Below, one piece after another: positions 1-8,580 of a stretch of 64,000 bases of DNA. The notes under the pieces were generated by a model, which was not told where the DNA came from, did not search any database, and worked only from the letters and a program-made list of their open reading frames with translations. Source of the stretch: JANQFM01 sp035471925. Lineage in GTDB: Bacteria; Acidobacteriota; UBA6911; RPQK01; DATIPO01. The translations under genes were made by a program, and so were the position numbers. The first letter of the stretch is position 1. Each line of letters begins with the position of its first letter. The stretch covers positions 1 to 64,000 of the forward strand of contig DATIPO010000264.1 of assembly GCA_035471925.1 (NCBI GenBank), in the 5' to 3' direction.

Positions 1-171
1 CAGTGGATCACGCTGGCCAATCCCATGCGCTATTTCCTGGAGCTGGTCAGAGGTGTCTTCCTCAAAGGCACGGGAGTCGAGACGCTGTGGCCGCAATGCC
101 TGGTGCTGGCCCTGATGGCCGTGGCCACTATCGCCTTCAGCACCTGGCGCTTCGAAAAACGGGTCGTTTAG
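1..171 (+). CDS. ABC-2 type transporter permease, C-terminal end (partial)
   Basis: This is the last 56 codons of a gene that begins before the window. The frame ends in a hydrophobic segment (LVLALMAVATIAF) followed by a short basic tail, FEKRVV. The NPMRYFLELVRGVFLKG-like stretch before it is typical of the C-terminus of ABC-2 (YhhJ/YbhR-type) export permeases, where the last membrane helix follows a conserved ANPxxY region. Its stop codon overlaps by a few bases the 3' end of the convergent protease gene. Substrate cannot be judged. It may belong with the ABC genes at 2170-4713, but the convergent genes between them argue for separate transcripts. Confidence 0.7.
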   Translation, partial: QWITLANPMRYFLELVRGVFLKGTGVETLWPQCLVLALMAVATIAFSTWRFEKRVV

Positions 172-1259
172 TGCCGGCTGGCGATCTTGGCGGCACCTTG
201 CACCGACATGAATTCGCCCAGGTTGTCCATCGTCACCATGCCCACCAGGCGGCCGTCCTTGAGAATGGGCAAGGAGCGGCAACTGCACTCACGCAGGCGG
301 TTGAAGACAGTTTCCATCATCTCGTTGGGATGGGCCACCTCGAAGTCGGTCTGCATGACGTCGTAAACCCGTGTTTCCTCGCCTTTGTTGCGCAGAGCGC
401 TGACCAGGTCGGAACGCGTCAGCACCCCGAGCAGTTCGCCTTCGCGGTCCACCACCGGGAAGTCCTGCTGGAATCCGGCCAGCAGGTGGTCGACGACGTG
501 GCGCAGCGAGTCGCTGGGATCAAGCGTGCGGAATTCGGTGATCATGGCGTGAGAGATAGGCAGTCCCGACATGGCGGTCTTCATCTGCACCATTCCCGAC
601 TCTTCGCTCGCGCCCAGCCAGACGAAAAGGGCGATGAAGATCAGAAAGGGATTGGTCAGCAGTCCCAGGAAACCGAAGAGCAGCGCCATTCCCTGTCCGA
701 TAGAGGCCGCTACCTGTGTGGCTTGGACATAGTCCATACGCATGGCCAGCAGGGCGCGCAGGACGCGCCCCCCGTCCATGGGAAAGGCCGGCAGCATATT
801 GAAAACGGCCAGGACGATGTTGATGCCCGCCATCTGAGCCAGAAAGGAACCGCCCACGACCTCGATGTTGGTGAGCGTCCCGGCACCCCACAGTCCGACC
901 ACCAAGGCAATGAAGAGAGCCGCCAAGACGACGTTGACGGCGGGCCCGGCCAGTGCCACCCACAACTCCTGTCGCGGGTCTTCGGGCATCTTCTCCAAGC
1001 GGGCCACGCCTCCGATGGGCAGCAAGGTGATGTCGCGCGTCTCGATGCCATAGCGGCGGGCCGTGAGGGCGTGTCCCAGTTCGTGCAGCACCACGATTCC
1101 GAAAACCGCCAGGATGAAGACAATGCCTTCGAGGACTCCCTCAAGGGTGCCCGTTTCGTTGTAGTAGATCCACCCCACCCATCCCAGGATGAGCAGGAAG
1201 GTGAGGTGCATGTAAACGTCGATGCCGGCCAGACGGCCAAGCTTAATAGACCACTTCAT
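168..1259 (-). CDS. Site-2 protease (M50 family) with two CBS domains
   Basis: A 363-residue membrane metalloprotease that would cleave transmembrane substrates within the bilayer. The zinc motif HELGH lies at residues 59-63 inside a hydrophobic helix, and the third ligand is in FPMDGGR at 159-165 (Asp162). Hydrophobic helices span about 20-35, 43-62, 100-125, 140-158 and 185-218. Two CBS domains follow, at about 237-290 and 299-352, which suggests control by an adenosine ligand. I chose the ATG at 1259 because the family starts with a MKWSIKLGR-like segment; the longer frame to 1340 would overlap the upstream gene. It lies 22 bases downstream of the YjbQ-type gene and is probably co-transcribed with it. 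Confidence 0.9.
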   Translation of the reverse strand: MKWSIKLGRLAGIDVYMHLTFLLILGWVGWIYYNETGTLEGVLEGIVFILAVFGIVVLHELGHALTARRYGIETRDITLLPIGGVARLEKMPEDPRQELWVALAGPAVNVVLAALFIALVVGLWGAGTLTNIEVVGGSFLAQMAGINIVLAVFNMLPAFPMDGGRVLRALLAMRMDYVQATQVAASIGQGMALLFGFLGLLTNPFLIFIALFVWLGASEESGMVQMKTAMSGLPISHAMITEFRTLDPSDSLRHVVDHLLAGFQQDFPVVDREGELLGVLTRSDLVSALRNKGEETRVYDVMQTDFEVAHPNEMMETVFNRLRECSCRSLPILKDGRLVGMVTMDNLGEFMSVQGAAKIASRH

Positions 1260-1281
1260 CGTCTTTGTCGAAAAACCACGC

Positions 1282-1713
1282 TCATTCGCTTTTCTCGCCC
1301 CACAGGGTGAGTACGAGCTTGCGCGCCCCGCCGTGGTCACGGTGTTCGCACAAATAGATGCCCTGCCAAGTCCCCAGTTTCAACTCCCCCGCCCGCACCG
1401 GAAGCGTCATTCCGCTGCCCAGCAGGGAGGCCTTGATATGCGCCGGCATATCGTCGGGACCTTCCAGGGTGTGCTCATAGTATGGCTGATTTTCAGGAAC
1501 CATGCGGTTGAAGTGCCGCTCCATATCGCCTCTCACGTCAGGAGAAGCGTTCTCGTTGAGGGAGAGGGACGCCGAAGTATGAAGGATGAAGACGTGAAGC
1601 AATCCGACACGGTAGTCCTTTAATTCGGGCAACTGGTCCACGACCTCGCGCGTAATCAGGTGAAACCCGCGCCGACACGCCTCAAGCGTTACCAGCTTCT
1701 GCGTCCAAGACAT
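1282..1713 (-). CDS. YjbQ / UPF0047 family protein
   Basis: A 143-residue small cytosolic protein of the UPF0047 (YjbQ) family. Family hallmarks are the HTSASLSLNENASPDVRGD segment near the middle and the GTWQGIYLCEHRDHG segment near the end, with conserved histidines. Some members have weak thiamin-phosphate synthase activity, so that role is possible but not shown here. The start is the ATG at 1713, which gives the usual family length; the open frame continues upstream to 1848 but that part has no family resemblance. It is followed closely by the M50 protease gene on the same strand. Confidence 0.87.
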   Translation of the reverse strand: MSWTQKLVTLEACRRGFHLITREVVDQLPELKDYRVGLLHVFILHTSASLSLNENASPDVRGDMERHFNRMVPENQPYYEHTLEGPDDMPAHIKASLLGSGMTLPVRAGELKLGTWQGIYLCEHRDHGGARKLVLTLWGEKSE

Positions 1714-1772
1714 CGACTTCAAGGTATCAGAACCGATGCCGCCAAACCACCTTGACACGGGCCTCCGATCGG

Positions 1773-1960
1773 TCAGCCGGGCCGGTCGCCGAGAAGGTTT
1801 TGAAAGGGTCGGTCTTGCTTCCAGCGGTAGATGGCGAAATCGCTCCAATCGGTGGTCAGGATATCCCCGCTGGTGACTTGCTCAGCCAGCAGAACCAGCG
1901 ATGCATCAGCCAGATCCATCGGATGGTCCGACGGCTTCGCCCCGCTGTGTAGCTGTTCAT
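1773..1960 (-). pseudogene. Remnant of a PIN-domain (VapC-like) ribonuclease
   Basis: About 50 in-frame codons resemble the C-terminal half of VapC-type PIN ribonucleases: a DHPMDLADASLVLLAEQ segment with the conserved acidic residue, then ILTTDWSDFAIYR with the last acidic residue, and a normal C-terminal end. The N-terminal half, which should carry an early VDTG-type Asp motif, is not present in any frame up to the ABC gene at 2170. No antitoxin gene is visible. The open frame continues upstream through sequence that does not look like protein. I read it as a decayed toxin gene. Confidence 0.6.
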
Positions 1961-2169
1961 CGATGAGAAAGTTCCTTTGAATCCATACTCTCGGGTCGCT
2001 TGGAGTCCGGTTCGGATAGGATGATGTCGACCGCTCATCAGGGCCTGAGACTGAGGAGGCGGGCGCTGCCGGAACGGTCCTATTGAATATCGAAGCCGCC
2101 GGCTTCGTCTTGATTTCAGGAGGCGCACTTGAGGGGGAATCACTGGAGAGCAGCGCGAGGGAGATACAG

Positions 2170-3030
2170 ATGAGCATCATTGCCGTGAAAGGACTGGCCT
2201 TCCGCTACCAAGGAGCTGGCGAAAACGCGCTGAAAGGATTCGATTTCGAGATGCGGCAAGGGGAGATCTTCGGATTCCTGGGGCCCAGCGGATCGGGCAA
2301 ATCGACCACCCAGAAGATCCTGACCGGGCTGCTCAGGGGATTCGAAGGAGAGGCGGCGGTGCTGGGTCGACCCGTCAGCAAATGGGGGCGGGGACTCTAT
2401 CAGAAGATCGGGATCTCCTTCGAGTACCCGACCCACTTCTTGAAGCTGACGGCCCTGGAGAACCTCGACTACTTCGCGGCGCTTTACAACGGAAACACGC
2501 GTCCGGCCCGGCAAGTGCTGGAATGGGTCGGGCTGGGAGAGGAGGGCGAGAAGCGGGTGGAAGAGTACTCCAAAGGCATGAAGAACCGGCTCACTTTGGC
2601 CCGCGCTCTCATTCACCAGCCCGACGTCCTGTTTCTGGACGAACCCACGGCCGGACTCGATCCGACCAATGCCCGCCTGGTCAGGGACCTGATCAGACGC
2701 GAGAATGAGGAGGGACGAACGGTCTTCCTCACAAGTCACGACATGCATCTGGTGGATGCGCTTTGCCATCGGGCCGCCTTCCTGGTCAACGGACGGATTG
2801 CGGCGGTGGGCGTCCCCGGAGATTTGAAGCTCAAACACGGCAAGAAGGAAGTCAGGGTGCAGTACGAGAGCGAGAGCGGTGTGCATGAAGCCGCCTTCGG
2901 CCTGCAAGGACTCGGAGACAATACTCAGTTTCTCAAGCTGTTGCGTTCCGGAAAGATCCTGACCATGCACTCGCGGGAGGCGACTTTAGAGGACGTTTTC
3001 ATCGAGGTGACCGGCAAGTCGCTGCGCTAG
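2170..3030 (+). CDS. ABC transporter ATP-binding protein
   Basis: A 286-residue ABC ATPase. Walker A GPSGSGKST is at residues 38-46. The signature is the degenerate YSKGMKNRL at about 133-141, common in ABC-2 drug or polysaccharide exporters. Walker B VLFLDEP is near 153-159 and the H-loop is in LTSHDMH. The ATG at 2170 follows a GAGGGAG ribosome site; an in-frame upstream ATG at 2083 lacks one. Two membrane proteins follow at 3177 and 3934, giving a complete ATPase plus two-permease exporter. The closest functional types are fluoroquinolone- or lantibiotic-type exporters, but the substrate is unknown. Confidence 0.9.
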   Translation: MSIIAVKGLAFRYQGAGENALKGFDFEMRQGEIFGFLGPSGSGKSTTQKILTGLLRGFEGEAAVLGRPVSKWGRGLYQKIGISFEYPTHFLKLTALENLDYFAALYNGNTRPARQVLEWVGLGEEGEKRVEEYSKGMKNRLTLARALIHQPDVLFLDEPTAGLDPTNARLVRDLIRRENEEGRTVFLTSHDMHLVDALCHRAAFLVNGRIAAVGVPGDLKLKHGKKEVRVQYESESGVHEAAFGLQGLGDNTQFLKLLRSGKILTMHSREATLEDVFIEVTGKSLR

Positions 3031-3176
3031 CCGCGTTCCTCACGGGTTGTCGTGGCCAGGAGACGCAGGCGCCCTGATGACAAGGAGTCGCGACCGATGG
3101 CGACCGAAACTTGGCCGACCGCGCACGGCGCAGCCCCTGAGGGCGGGCCAGACAGCACGCACCAAGGAAGAGTCCA

Positions 3177-3941
3177 ATGCAACGATCCGCAACCCATTCT
3201 GAGCAGGCGCCAGCGAAGTGGGACAAGCCGCCTTTGCGTCTTCTCGTCGTCACCCTTCGGCGCGACCTGCTTATCCAGGTCAGGCAAGGATTCATTGCCG
3301 CCTCAGCCTTGGTCATGGCGGTGATGCTGGCCGTTCTGCAGTGGCTCCCTCAGGAGATGCGCGTTCCCATCGCTCCCGTGCTCATCTTCGGGGAGCTCTT
3401 CATGGGAACGTTCTTTTTCGTGGCCGCGCTGCTGATTCTGGAAAAGGAAGAAGGTTCGCTGGCCGCGCTGGCCGTGTCGCCGCTGCCCTTCGGAATCTAT
3501 CTGGGTTCCAAGGCGCTGATCCTAACCGGAATCGTGGCGGCTGAATCATTCCTGCTGGTGGTGCTGGGACTGCGCGTCCCCTTCGATCCCTGGGCGCTTC
3601 TGGCGGGAGTGGCGGGCATGGGGATGATCATGACGCTCCTGGGATTCCTGGCGGCGGCCCGCCATGACTCGGTCAATACCTTCCTCTTCCCCTCCATGTT
3701 GTGGGTGACGGCATTGATTCTTCCCTTCCCCGCGGCCTTCGGACTGGCGCCCGACTGGGCCACGGCATGGCACCCGGTGGCAGCGGGAATGGGATTGTTG
3801 CAGGGTGCTTTTGTCCGTCGACCTTGGATCGGGATCCTGGCGGACATCGCCCTTTTGGTCATCTGGACGTCGCTGCTGGCCTGGCTCTGCGGCAAGGCCT
3901 ATCGCCGATGGATCGTCCAGAGAGGAGGCTGGAATGTCTGA
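3177..3941 (+). CDS. ABC transporter permease subunit
   Basis: A 254-residue membrane protein with about six hydrophobic helices, beginning around residue 40 after a polar N-terminus. It carries an EKEEGSLAALAVSPL segment typical of ABC-2 permeases of the fluoroquinolone-export type. The ATG is preceded by AGGAAGAG at good spacing. The 146-base gap to the ATPase gene shows no hairpin terminator, so one transcript is likely. Its last eight bases overlap the next permease gene, which indicates translational coupling and probably a heterodimeric channel. Confidence 0.8.
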   Translation: MQRSATHSEQAPAKWDKPPLRLLVVTLRRDLLIQVRQGFIAASALVMAVMLAVLQWLPQEMRVPIAPVLIFGELFMGTFFFVAALLILEKEEGSLAALAVSPLPFGIYLGSKALILTGIVAAESFLLVVLGLRVPFDPWALLAGVAGMGMIMTLLGFLAAARHDSVNTFLFPSMLWVTALILPFPAAFGLAPDWATAWHPVAAGMGLLQGAFVRRPWIGILADIALLVIWTSLLAWLCGKAYRRWIVQRGGWNV

Positions 3942-4713
3942 GGTCAAACGCCTCGTCACTCTGCTGGGAATCGACATGCGGCTAGTGCTGCGCGACAGCC
4001 TGCTGCGCTGGATGGTGGTCTTGCCCTTGGCCATCTTCGCAGTCATGGCCTGGGGGCTGCCGCTGCTCAGCCGGCTGGTGATGGAAACCTACCAAGTCGA
4101 CCTGAGCGTCTACAATCCGCTCATCGCCGTCTTGGTGCTGGGAATCCTGCCCGGCAGCTACGGATTCCTACTAGGCTTCCTCTTGCTGGACGAGCGAGAT
4201 CAGCACACTCGTGAAGCGCTGCTCATCACCCCTCTGCATCCCGCCACCTTCCTGCTGGCCCGTATGGGATACACGGTTTTGCTCAGCACACTGGTGGGCG
4301 CATTGCTGGTCCGTGCCTTGGGGCTGCTCAGCCTCTCCTGGACGCCGTTGCTGGCCTGCAGTTTCTCGGCGGCGCTCTTAGGTCCCCTGATGGCCTTGGC
4401 GCTGGCCGCCCTGGCCGGCGACAAAGTCCAGGGCTTCGCTCTCTACAAGGCTCTCAGCGGAGCCCAGATGCCCCTCATGCTGGCCTACTTCATCGATCCG
4501 CCGCTGCAACTGGCCTTTGGAGTACTGCCCAACTTCTGGTCGGCCAAGATGCTGTGGACGCTGGAAGCCGCAGCCCAGGGCCAGCCCGTGGCCGGCGCTG
4601 CCGTGCCTTCCACGGCAGTTGTTCCCACGGGCTGGATCTACTTCGCCATCTCGCTGCTCGTCCAAGCGGCCCTCATCGTCTGGCTGGCCCGCCGCTGGGC
4701 TAGACGGCCTTGA
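3934..4713 (+). CDS. ABC transporter permease subunit
   Basis: A 259-residue integral membrane protein with about six helices and the ABC-2-like DERDQHTREALLITPL segment around residues 85-100. That segment parallels EKEEGSLAALAVSPL in the preceding gene, so the two permeases are probably paralogous halves. The ATG at 3934 sits behind AGAGGAGG and overlaps the upstream stop codon; the frame upstream to 3805 is inside the preceding gene and is not used. Together with 2170-3030 it completes an exporter. Confidence 0.8.
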   Translation: MSEVKRLVTLLGIDMRLVLRDSLLRWMVVLPLAIFAVMAWGLPLLSRLVMETYQVDLSVYNPLIAVLVLGILPGSYGFLLGFLLLDERDQHTREALLITPLHPATFLLARMGYTVLLSTLVGALLVRALGLLSLSWTPLLACSFSAALLGPLMALALAALAGDKVQGFALYKALSGAQMPLMLAYFIDPPLQLAFGVLPNFWSAKMLWTLEAAAQGQPVAGAAVPSTAVVPTGWIYFAISLLVQAALIVWLARRWARRP

Positions 4714-4882
4714 ACGGACTCCCGGACCGACATCACATTATGAGGCCGTTGCCAACCAGCTCTCGCATTTTGGGGCAAGCCTGGAGGACGTGGCGCTGAT
4801 GCGCCGCAGCTGAGTCCAGAGATCGGGGTCAAAGCAGCGGCCCACAAACTGCTGCGAACAGGGTCGCCGTGCCCCATACGCT

Positions 4883-7522
4883 CTAGGCCTCGACGGGTTC
4901 CACCGGTTCGGCGGGCTGGGCGGGGACGAAGTCGAGGGTGCCGTCGGGATTGAGGCCGACTTCGACGTGCTGTCCGTCGCGGATCTCGCCCTTGAGCAGC
5001 AGGATGCCCAGGGGATTCTCGATCTCGCGCTGGATGGCCCGCTTCAGCGGACGCGCTCCGAAGTGCGGATCGTAGCCCACTTCCACCAAGTGCCCGGCCG
5101 CCTTGTCGCTCAGCTCGAGAGTGATCTTGCGGTCCTCCAGGCGCTTTTGCAGGTAGCCCAGTTGGATGCGCACGATCTGGGTGAGATCTTCGCGGCTGAG
5201 GGCGTGGAAGACGATGGTCTCGTCCACCCGGTTGAGGAACTCGGGACGGAAGTTGCGCCGCAGTTCGTTGAGCACCTCGATCTTCATGCGCTCGTAGCCC
5301 TCGCTTTCGGCATCGCCCTGGTACTCCAGGATTCGGGTGGAACCGATGTTGGAGGTCATGATGACGATGGTGTTCTTGAAGTTCACGGTTCGTCCCTGGC
5401 CGTCGGTCAGGCGTCCGTCGTCGAGGATCTGGAGCAGGGCGTTGAAAACGTCGACATGGGCCTTTTCAATCTCGTCGAAGAGGATCACTGAGTAGGGACG
5501 GCGGCGCACCGATTCGGTGAGCTGTCCGCCTTCCTCGAAGCCCACGTAGCCCGGAGGCGCGCCCACCAGGCGCGCCACCGAATGCTTCTCCTGATACTCC
5601 GACATGTCGATTCGGATCATGGCCTTCTCGTCGTCGAAAAGGAACTGGGCCAGGGCCCGGGCCAGCTCGGTCTTGCCCACGCCGGTGGGCCCCAGGAAGA
5701 TGAAGCTGCCGATGGGACGCTCGGGATCCTTGAGTCCCGAACGGGCGCGGATGACGGCTTGTGAGACAGCGTGAACCGCCTCGTCCTGGCCCACGACACG
5801 CTTGTGCAGTTCGTCTTCCAAGTGGAGCAGCTTTTCGGTTTCGCCCTCCATCAGGCGCGATACGGGGATGCCGGTCCAGCGCGAGACTACCTGGGCCACG
5901 TCCTCATCGGAGACTTCCTCTTTGAGCAGGCTGCTTTGCGACTGCTTCCGCTGCAGAGCCTCTTCCTGTTTGTGGAGTTGCTTTTCCAACTCCTGCATGC
6001 GTCCATAGCGCAGTTCGGCGGCCCGGTTGAGGTCGTATTCGCGCTCGGCTCTCTCGATCTCGGTGCGCGTGTGTTCGATCTCCTCGCGGATCTGGCGCAG
6101 CTTCTGCACCGCCTCCTTTTCAGCTTGCCACTGGGCCTGCAGGGCGTCGAAGGACTGTTTGGCGTTGGCCAACTCCTCCTCAAGCTTCTTGAGGCGTTCG
6201 CGCGAGGCCTGGTCCTTTTCTTTCTTAAGGGCTTCGCGCTCGATCTCAAGCTGCATCACCCGGCGGCGGATTTCGTCCAACTCGGCGGGCATGGAGTCCA
6301 TCTCGGTGCGCAGTTTGGCGGCGGCTTCGTCCATCAGGTCGATGGCCTTGTCGGGCAGAAAGCGGTCGGAGATGTAGCGGTTGGAGAGGATGGCCGCCGA
6401 AACCAGCGCCGCGTCCTGGATGCGTACGCCATGATGCACTTCGTAGCGCTCCTTGAGTCCGCGCAGGATGGAGATGGTGTCCTCCACCGTGGGCTGTTCG
6501 ACCATCACAGGCTGGAAGCGGCGTTCCAGGGCAGCATCTTTTTCGACGTGTTTGCGGTACTCGTCCAGAGTGGTGGCGCCGATGCAGTGCAGTTCACCGC
6601 GGGCCAGCATGGGCTTGAGCAAGTTGCCGGCGTCCATGGAGCCATCGGTGCGTCCGGCGCCGACAACGGTGTGCAACTCGTCGATGAAGAGGATGACCTC
6701 GCCCTGGGCCTCCTGCACTTCCTTGAGGACGGCCTTGAGCCGCTCCTCGAACTCGCCGCGGTACTTGGCTCCGGCAATCAGGGCGCCCATGTCGAGGGAC
6801 ACGATGCGCTTGTTCTTGAGTCCTTCGGGGACGTCACCGTTGACGATGCGCTGGGCCAGTCCTTCAGCGATGGCTGTCTTGCCCACTCCCGGCTCGCCGA
6901 TCAGCACCGGGTTGTTCTTGGTGCGCCGCGACAGCACCTGGGTAATGCGGCGAATCTCCTCGTCGCGTCCGATGACGGGATCGATCTTGCCCCGCCGCGC
7001 TTCCTGAGTCAGATCGCGTCCGTATTGCTCCAGGGCCTGGAAGGTCGACTCGGGATTCTGGGAAGTGATGCGCTGCGATCCGCGCACCTCGCGCAGAGCC
7101 TTGAGCAGGCGGTCGCGGGCGACGCCGAAGTCCTTCAGCACCACCCCGGCCGTGCCCTTGTCGTCGAGCATGGAAAGGAGCAGGTGCTCGGCGGAGACAT
7201 ATTCGTCCTTGAGCGACTTGGCCTCCTGCTCAGCTTGAGCCAGCAGGGTATTGAGGCGTCCCGTGATGTAGACCTTGTCGGCCTCGGCTCCAGGTCCCGA
7301 AACCGAGGGTCGGCCGGAAAGATCCTCTTCCATGCGCTGGCGGATCCCCTCGACGTTGACGTCGGCCTTGTTGAGGATGGCGGCTGCCAACCCCTTCTCC
7401 TGCGAGAGCAAGGTGGCGAGCAGATGCTCGACGTCCACTTGCTGGTGCCCCCGGCGGACGGCATCGCTCTGGGCCTCCATCAAGGCTTGCCTGGCTTTTT
7501 CGGTCATTCGATTAATATCCAT
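4883..7522 (-). CDS. clpB: ATP-dependent disaggregase ClpB
   Basis: An 879-residue Hsp100 chaperone that extracts polypeptides from aggregates, working with the DnaK system. It has the double Clp N-domain (about 1-145) and a first AAA+ module with GEPGVGKT at 209-216. A coiled-coil M domain rich in Glu, Lys and Arg spans about 410-535, and a second AAA+ module contains GPTGVGKTELARAL. Length and the M domain separate it from ClpA and ClpC. It is divergent from hsp20 at 7669, and the 146 bases between them hold two 21-bp inverted repeats described separately. Confidence 0.97.
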   Translation of the reverse strand: MDINRMTEKARQALMEAQSDAVRRGHQQVDVEHLLATLLSQEKGLAAAILNKADVNVEGIRQRMEEDLSGRPSVSGPGAEADKVYITGRLNTLLAQAEQEAKSLKDEYVSAEHLLLSMLDDKGTAGVVLKDFGVARDRLLKALREVRGSQRITSQNPESTFQALEQYGRDLTQEARRGKIDPVIGRDEEIRRITQVLSRRTKNNPVLIGEPGVGKTAIAEGLAQRIVNGDVPEGLKNKRIVSLDMGALIAGAKYRGEFEERLKAVLKEVQEAQGEVILFIDELHTVVGAGRTDGSMDAGNLLKPMLARGELHCIGATTLDEYRKHVEKDAALERRFQPVMVEQPTVEDTISILRGLKERYEVHHGVRIQDAALVSAAILSNRYISDRFLPDKAIDLMDEAAAKLRTEMDSMPAELDEIRRRVMQLEIEREALKKEKDQASRERLKKLEEELANAKQSFDALQAQWQAEKEAVQKLRQIREEIEHTRTEIERAEREYDLNRAAELRYGRMQELEKQLHKQEEALQRKQSQSSLLKEEVSDEDVAQVVSRWTGIPVSRLMEGETEKLLHLEDELHKRVVGQDEAVHAVSQAVIRARSGLKDPERPIGSFIFLGPTGVGKTELARALAQFLFDDEKAMIRIDMSEYQEKHSVARLVGAPPGYVGFEEGGQLTESVRRRPYSVILFDEIEKAHVDVFNALLQILDDGRLTDGQGRTVNFKNTIVIMTSNIGSTRILEYQGDAESEGYERMKIEVLNELRRNFRPEFLNRVDETIVFHALSREDLTQIVRIQLGYLQKRLEDRKITLELSDKAAGHLVEVGYDPHFGARPLKRAIQREIENPLGILLLKGEIRDGQHVEVGLNPDGTLDFVPAQPAEPVEPVEA

Positions 7523-7555
7523 GTCTATCTACTTTCGTCCTGGGCCGATTTTTCC

Positions 7556-7576
7556 TAAACTCTTGCACGGAGTTTA
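7556..7576. promoter_or_regulatory. Perfect inverted repeat in the clpB/hsp20 promoter region
   Basis: TAAACTC, seven bases, then GAGTTTA forms a perfect 7-bp inverted repeat with a 7-base spacer, 34 bases upstream of the clpB start. The 21-bp size with N7 spacing is that of HspR operators (HAIR), though the arm sequence differs from the HAIR consensus. Regulator binding is inference. Confidence 0.4.
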
Positions 7577-7620
7577 CTTAAGATGGCTCCGGCCCGGAAG
7601 CAAGTCCGGGACTCAAAAAA

Positions 7621-7641
7621 GTTGACAACAGCGGACTCAAG
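7621..7641. promoter_or_regulatory. HAIR-like (HspR-type) operator candidate
   Basis: GTTGACA, seven bases, then ACTCAAG. The right arm is an exact HAIR half-site and the left arm shares TTGA with the consensus CTTGAGT, so 11 of 14 arm positions match CTTGAGT-N7-ACTCAAG. It lies between divergent clpB and hsp20, which is where HspR operators occur in other phyla. No hspR gene is in this window. Confidence 0.45.
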
Positions 7642-7668
7642 TCAGCAGCGGTCCGAACAGGAAAAGCC

Positions 7669-8109
7669 ATGAGCCAAGATCCCTTTCAGGAACTGAAGCG
7701 GCTTCAGCAGCGCATGAAGCAGATTCTGGAACAAAGCGCCCAAGCCAGCGGTGAGATCGAGAAAGGCGCCTCGGCGTCAGCGGCTCAGCCTTGGACTCCC
7801 GTGGTGGATATCTTGGAGGGCGAAACCGAACTGGTGGTCAAAGCCGAACTGCCGGAAGTCAAACGCGACGATGTCCACTTGCAACTGACGGGCAATGTCC
7901 TGACCTTGAGCGGAGAGCGGCGCCTTCCTCCTGAGCAAGAGGGCCAAGCCGTCCAGCGCGAGCGTCCCTGGGGGCGTTTCGTGCGCCATTTCAACCTGCC
8001 GGGCCACCTTGATTCCGACAAGATCTCAGCCCACTTGCGGGAGGGCGTCCTCACCATCCGCCTGGCCAAGAAGGACCGCCCCACGCCCCGCCGAATCCAG
8101 ATCAGTTGA
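7669..8109 (+). CDS. Small heat-shock protein, Hsp20 family
   Basis: A 146-residue holdase chaperone. The alpha-crystallin domain runs from about residue 42 (PWTPVVDILEGETELVV) to 135, with the family segments VKAELPEVKRDDVHLQL and LREGVLTIRLAK. The N-terminal 40 residues are short, polar and rich in Gln. An AGGAAA ribosome site precedes the ATG. Divergent from clpB, so heat-inducible co-regulation is likely. A short basic tail replaces the usual I-x-I motif, though RIQIS at the end could serve as one. Confidence 0.93.
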   Translation: MSQDPFQELKRLQQRMKQILEQSAQASGEIEKGASASAAQPWTPVVDILEGETELVVKAELPEVKRDDVHLQLTGNVLTLSGERRLPPEQEGQAVQRERPWGRFVRHFNLPGHLDSDKISAHLREGVLTIRLAKKDRPTPRRIQIS

Positions 8110-8580
8110 GGTCCGCTTGCCCGAAGAGCGCAAGTCCAGCGAGATGCAAGGCGGGTCAGGCACCCCTGTTCGCCAAGGCTGCCTGGGCCAGGCAATCTTG
8201 CTGAAACGCCGGCCCCGCCAGCCACCCCTCCAACCCGTCGACAGTGTTGAAGCCAAGTCCGGACGCGCTGTCGGCGGGTCAAGCATCTCCCTTCGCCGAA
8301 GTTGCCTCAACTCGTCAAGATTGCTGAAGTGCTGGCCTGCACGCCGCCGCAGGGCCCGATCAGGTGCGCAGGCCAGCCACCCCTACAGCCCGGCGACGTT
8401 GTTGAAAGCCAAATCCGGGCTCGCTGTAGGCGAGCCATGGGCCAGCCCAGGGTCAGCCAACGGCGAGCGGAGCGAGACAAGGCGCCACCCTGGGTGGGGC
8501 AGCGAGATCCGATGAACGCTGAAATCGTGGAATAGCGCTTCAGACCGAGGACGGATGGGCTGCTGCTCAAGAGGCGCTGG
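8110..8580. repeat. Gene-free spacer with a degenerate tandem duplication and a palindromic repeat
   Basis: No credible gene lies between the convergent hsp20 and ruvC. Two diverged copies of a unit of about 125-155 bases follow one another, at about 8152-8274 and 8275-8428. Both begin GCGGGTCA(G/A)GCA and both contain GCCAGCCACCCCT(C/A)CA further along, at 8217 and 8372. The second unit carries about 30 extra bases. The end of the second unit runs into the dispersed palindromic element listed at 8414-8499. Confidence 0.6.
8414..8499 (+). repeat. Dispersed palindromic intergenic repeat, copy A
   Basis: The element starts TCCGGGCTCGCTGTAGGCGA and contains CCAGCCCAGGGTCAGCC, then GCGAGCGGAGCGAGAC, and ends in CACCCTGGGTGGGG. 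CCCAGGGT and ACCCTGGG are inverted arms that can form a hairpin. Related copies lie at 13041-13124 (inverted) and 14831-14914. Confidence 0.7.

Noticed and set aside
3..1310. A 435-codon open frame on the plus strand opposite the M50 protease gene
   Set aside because: The real strand holds HELGH and CBS domains. The plus frame is only its mirror.
5771..7558. A 595-codon open frame on the plus strand opposite clpB
   Set aside because: It is exactly antisense to a perfect ClpB. Long opposite-strand frames are expected from GC-rich third positions, and its protein has no family features.
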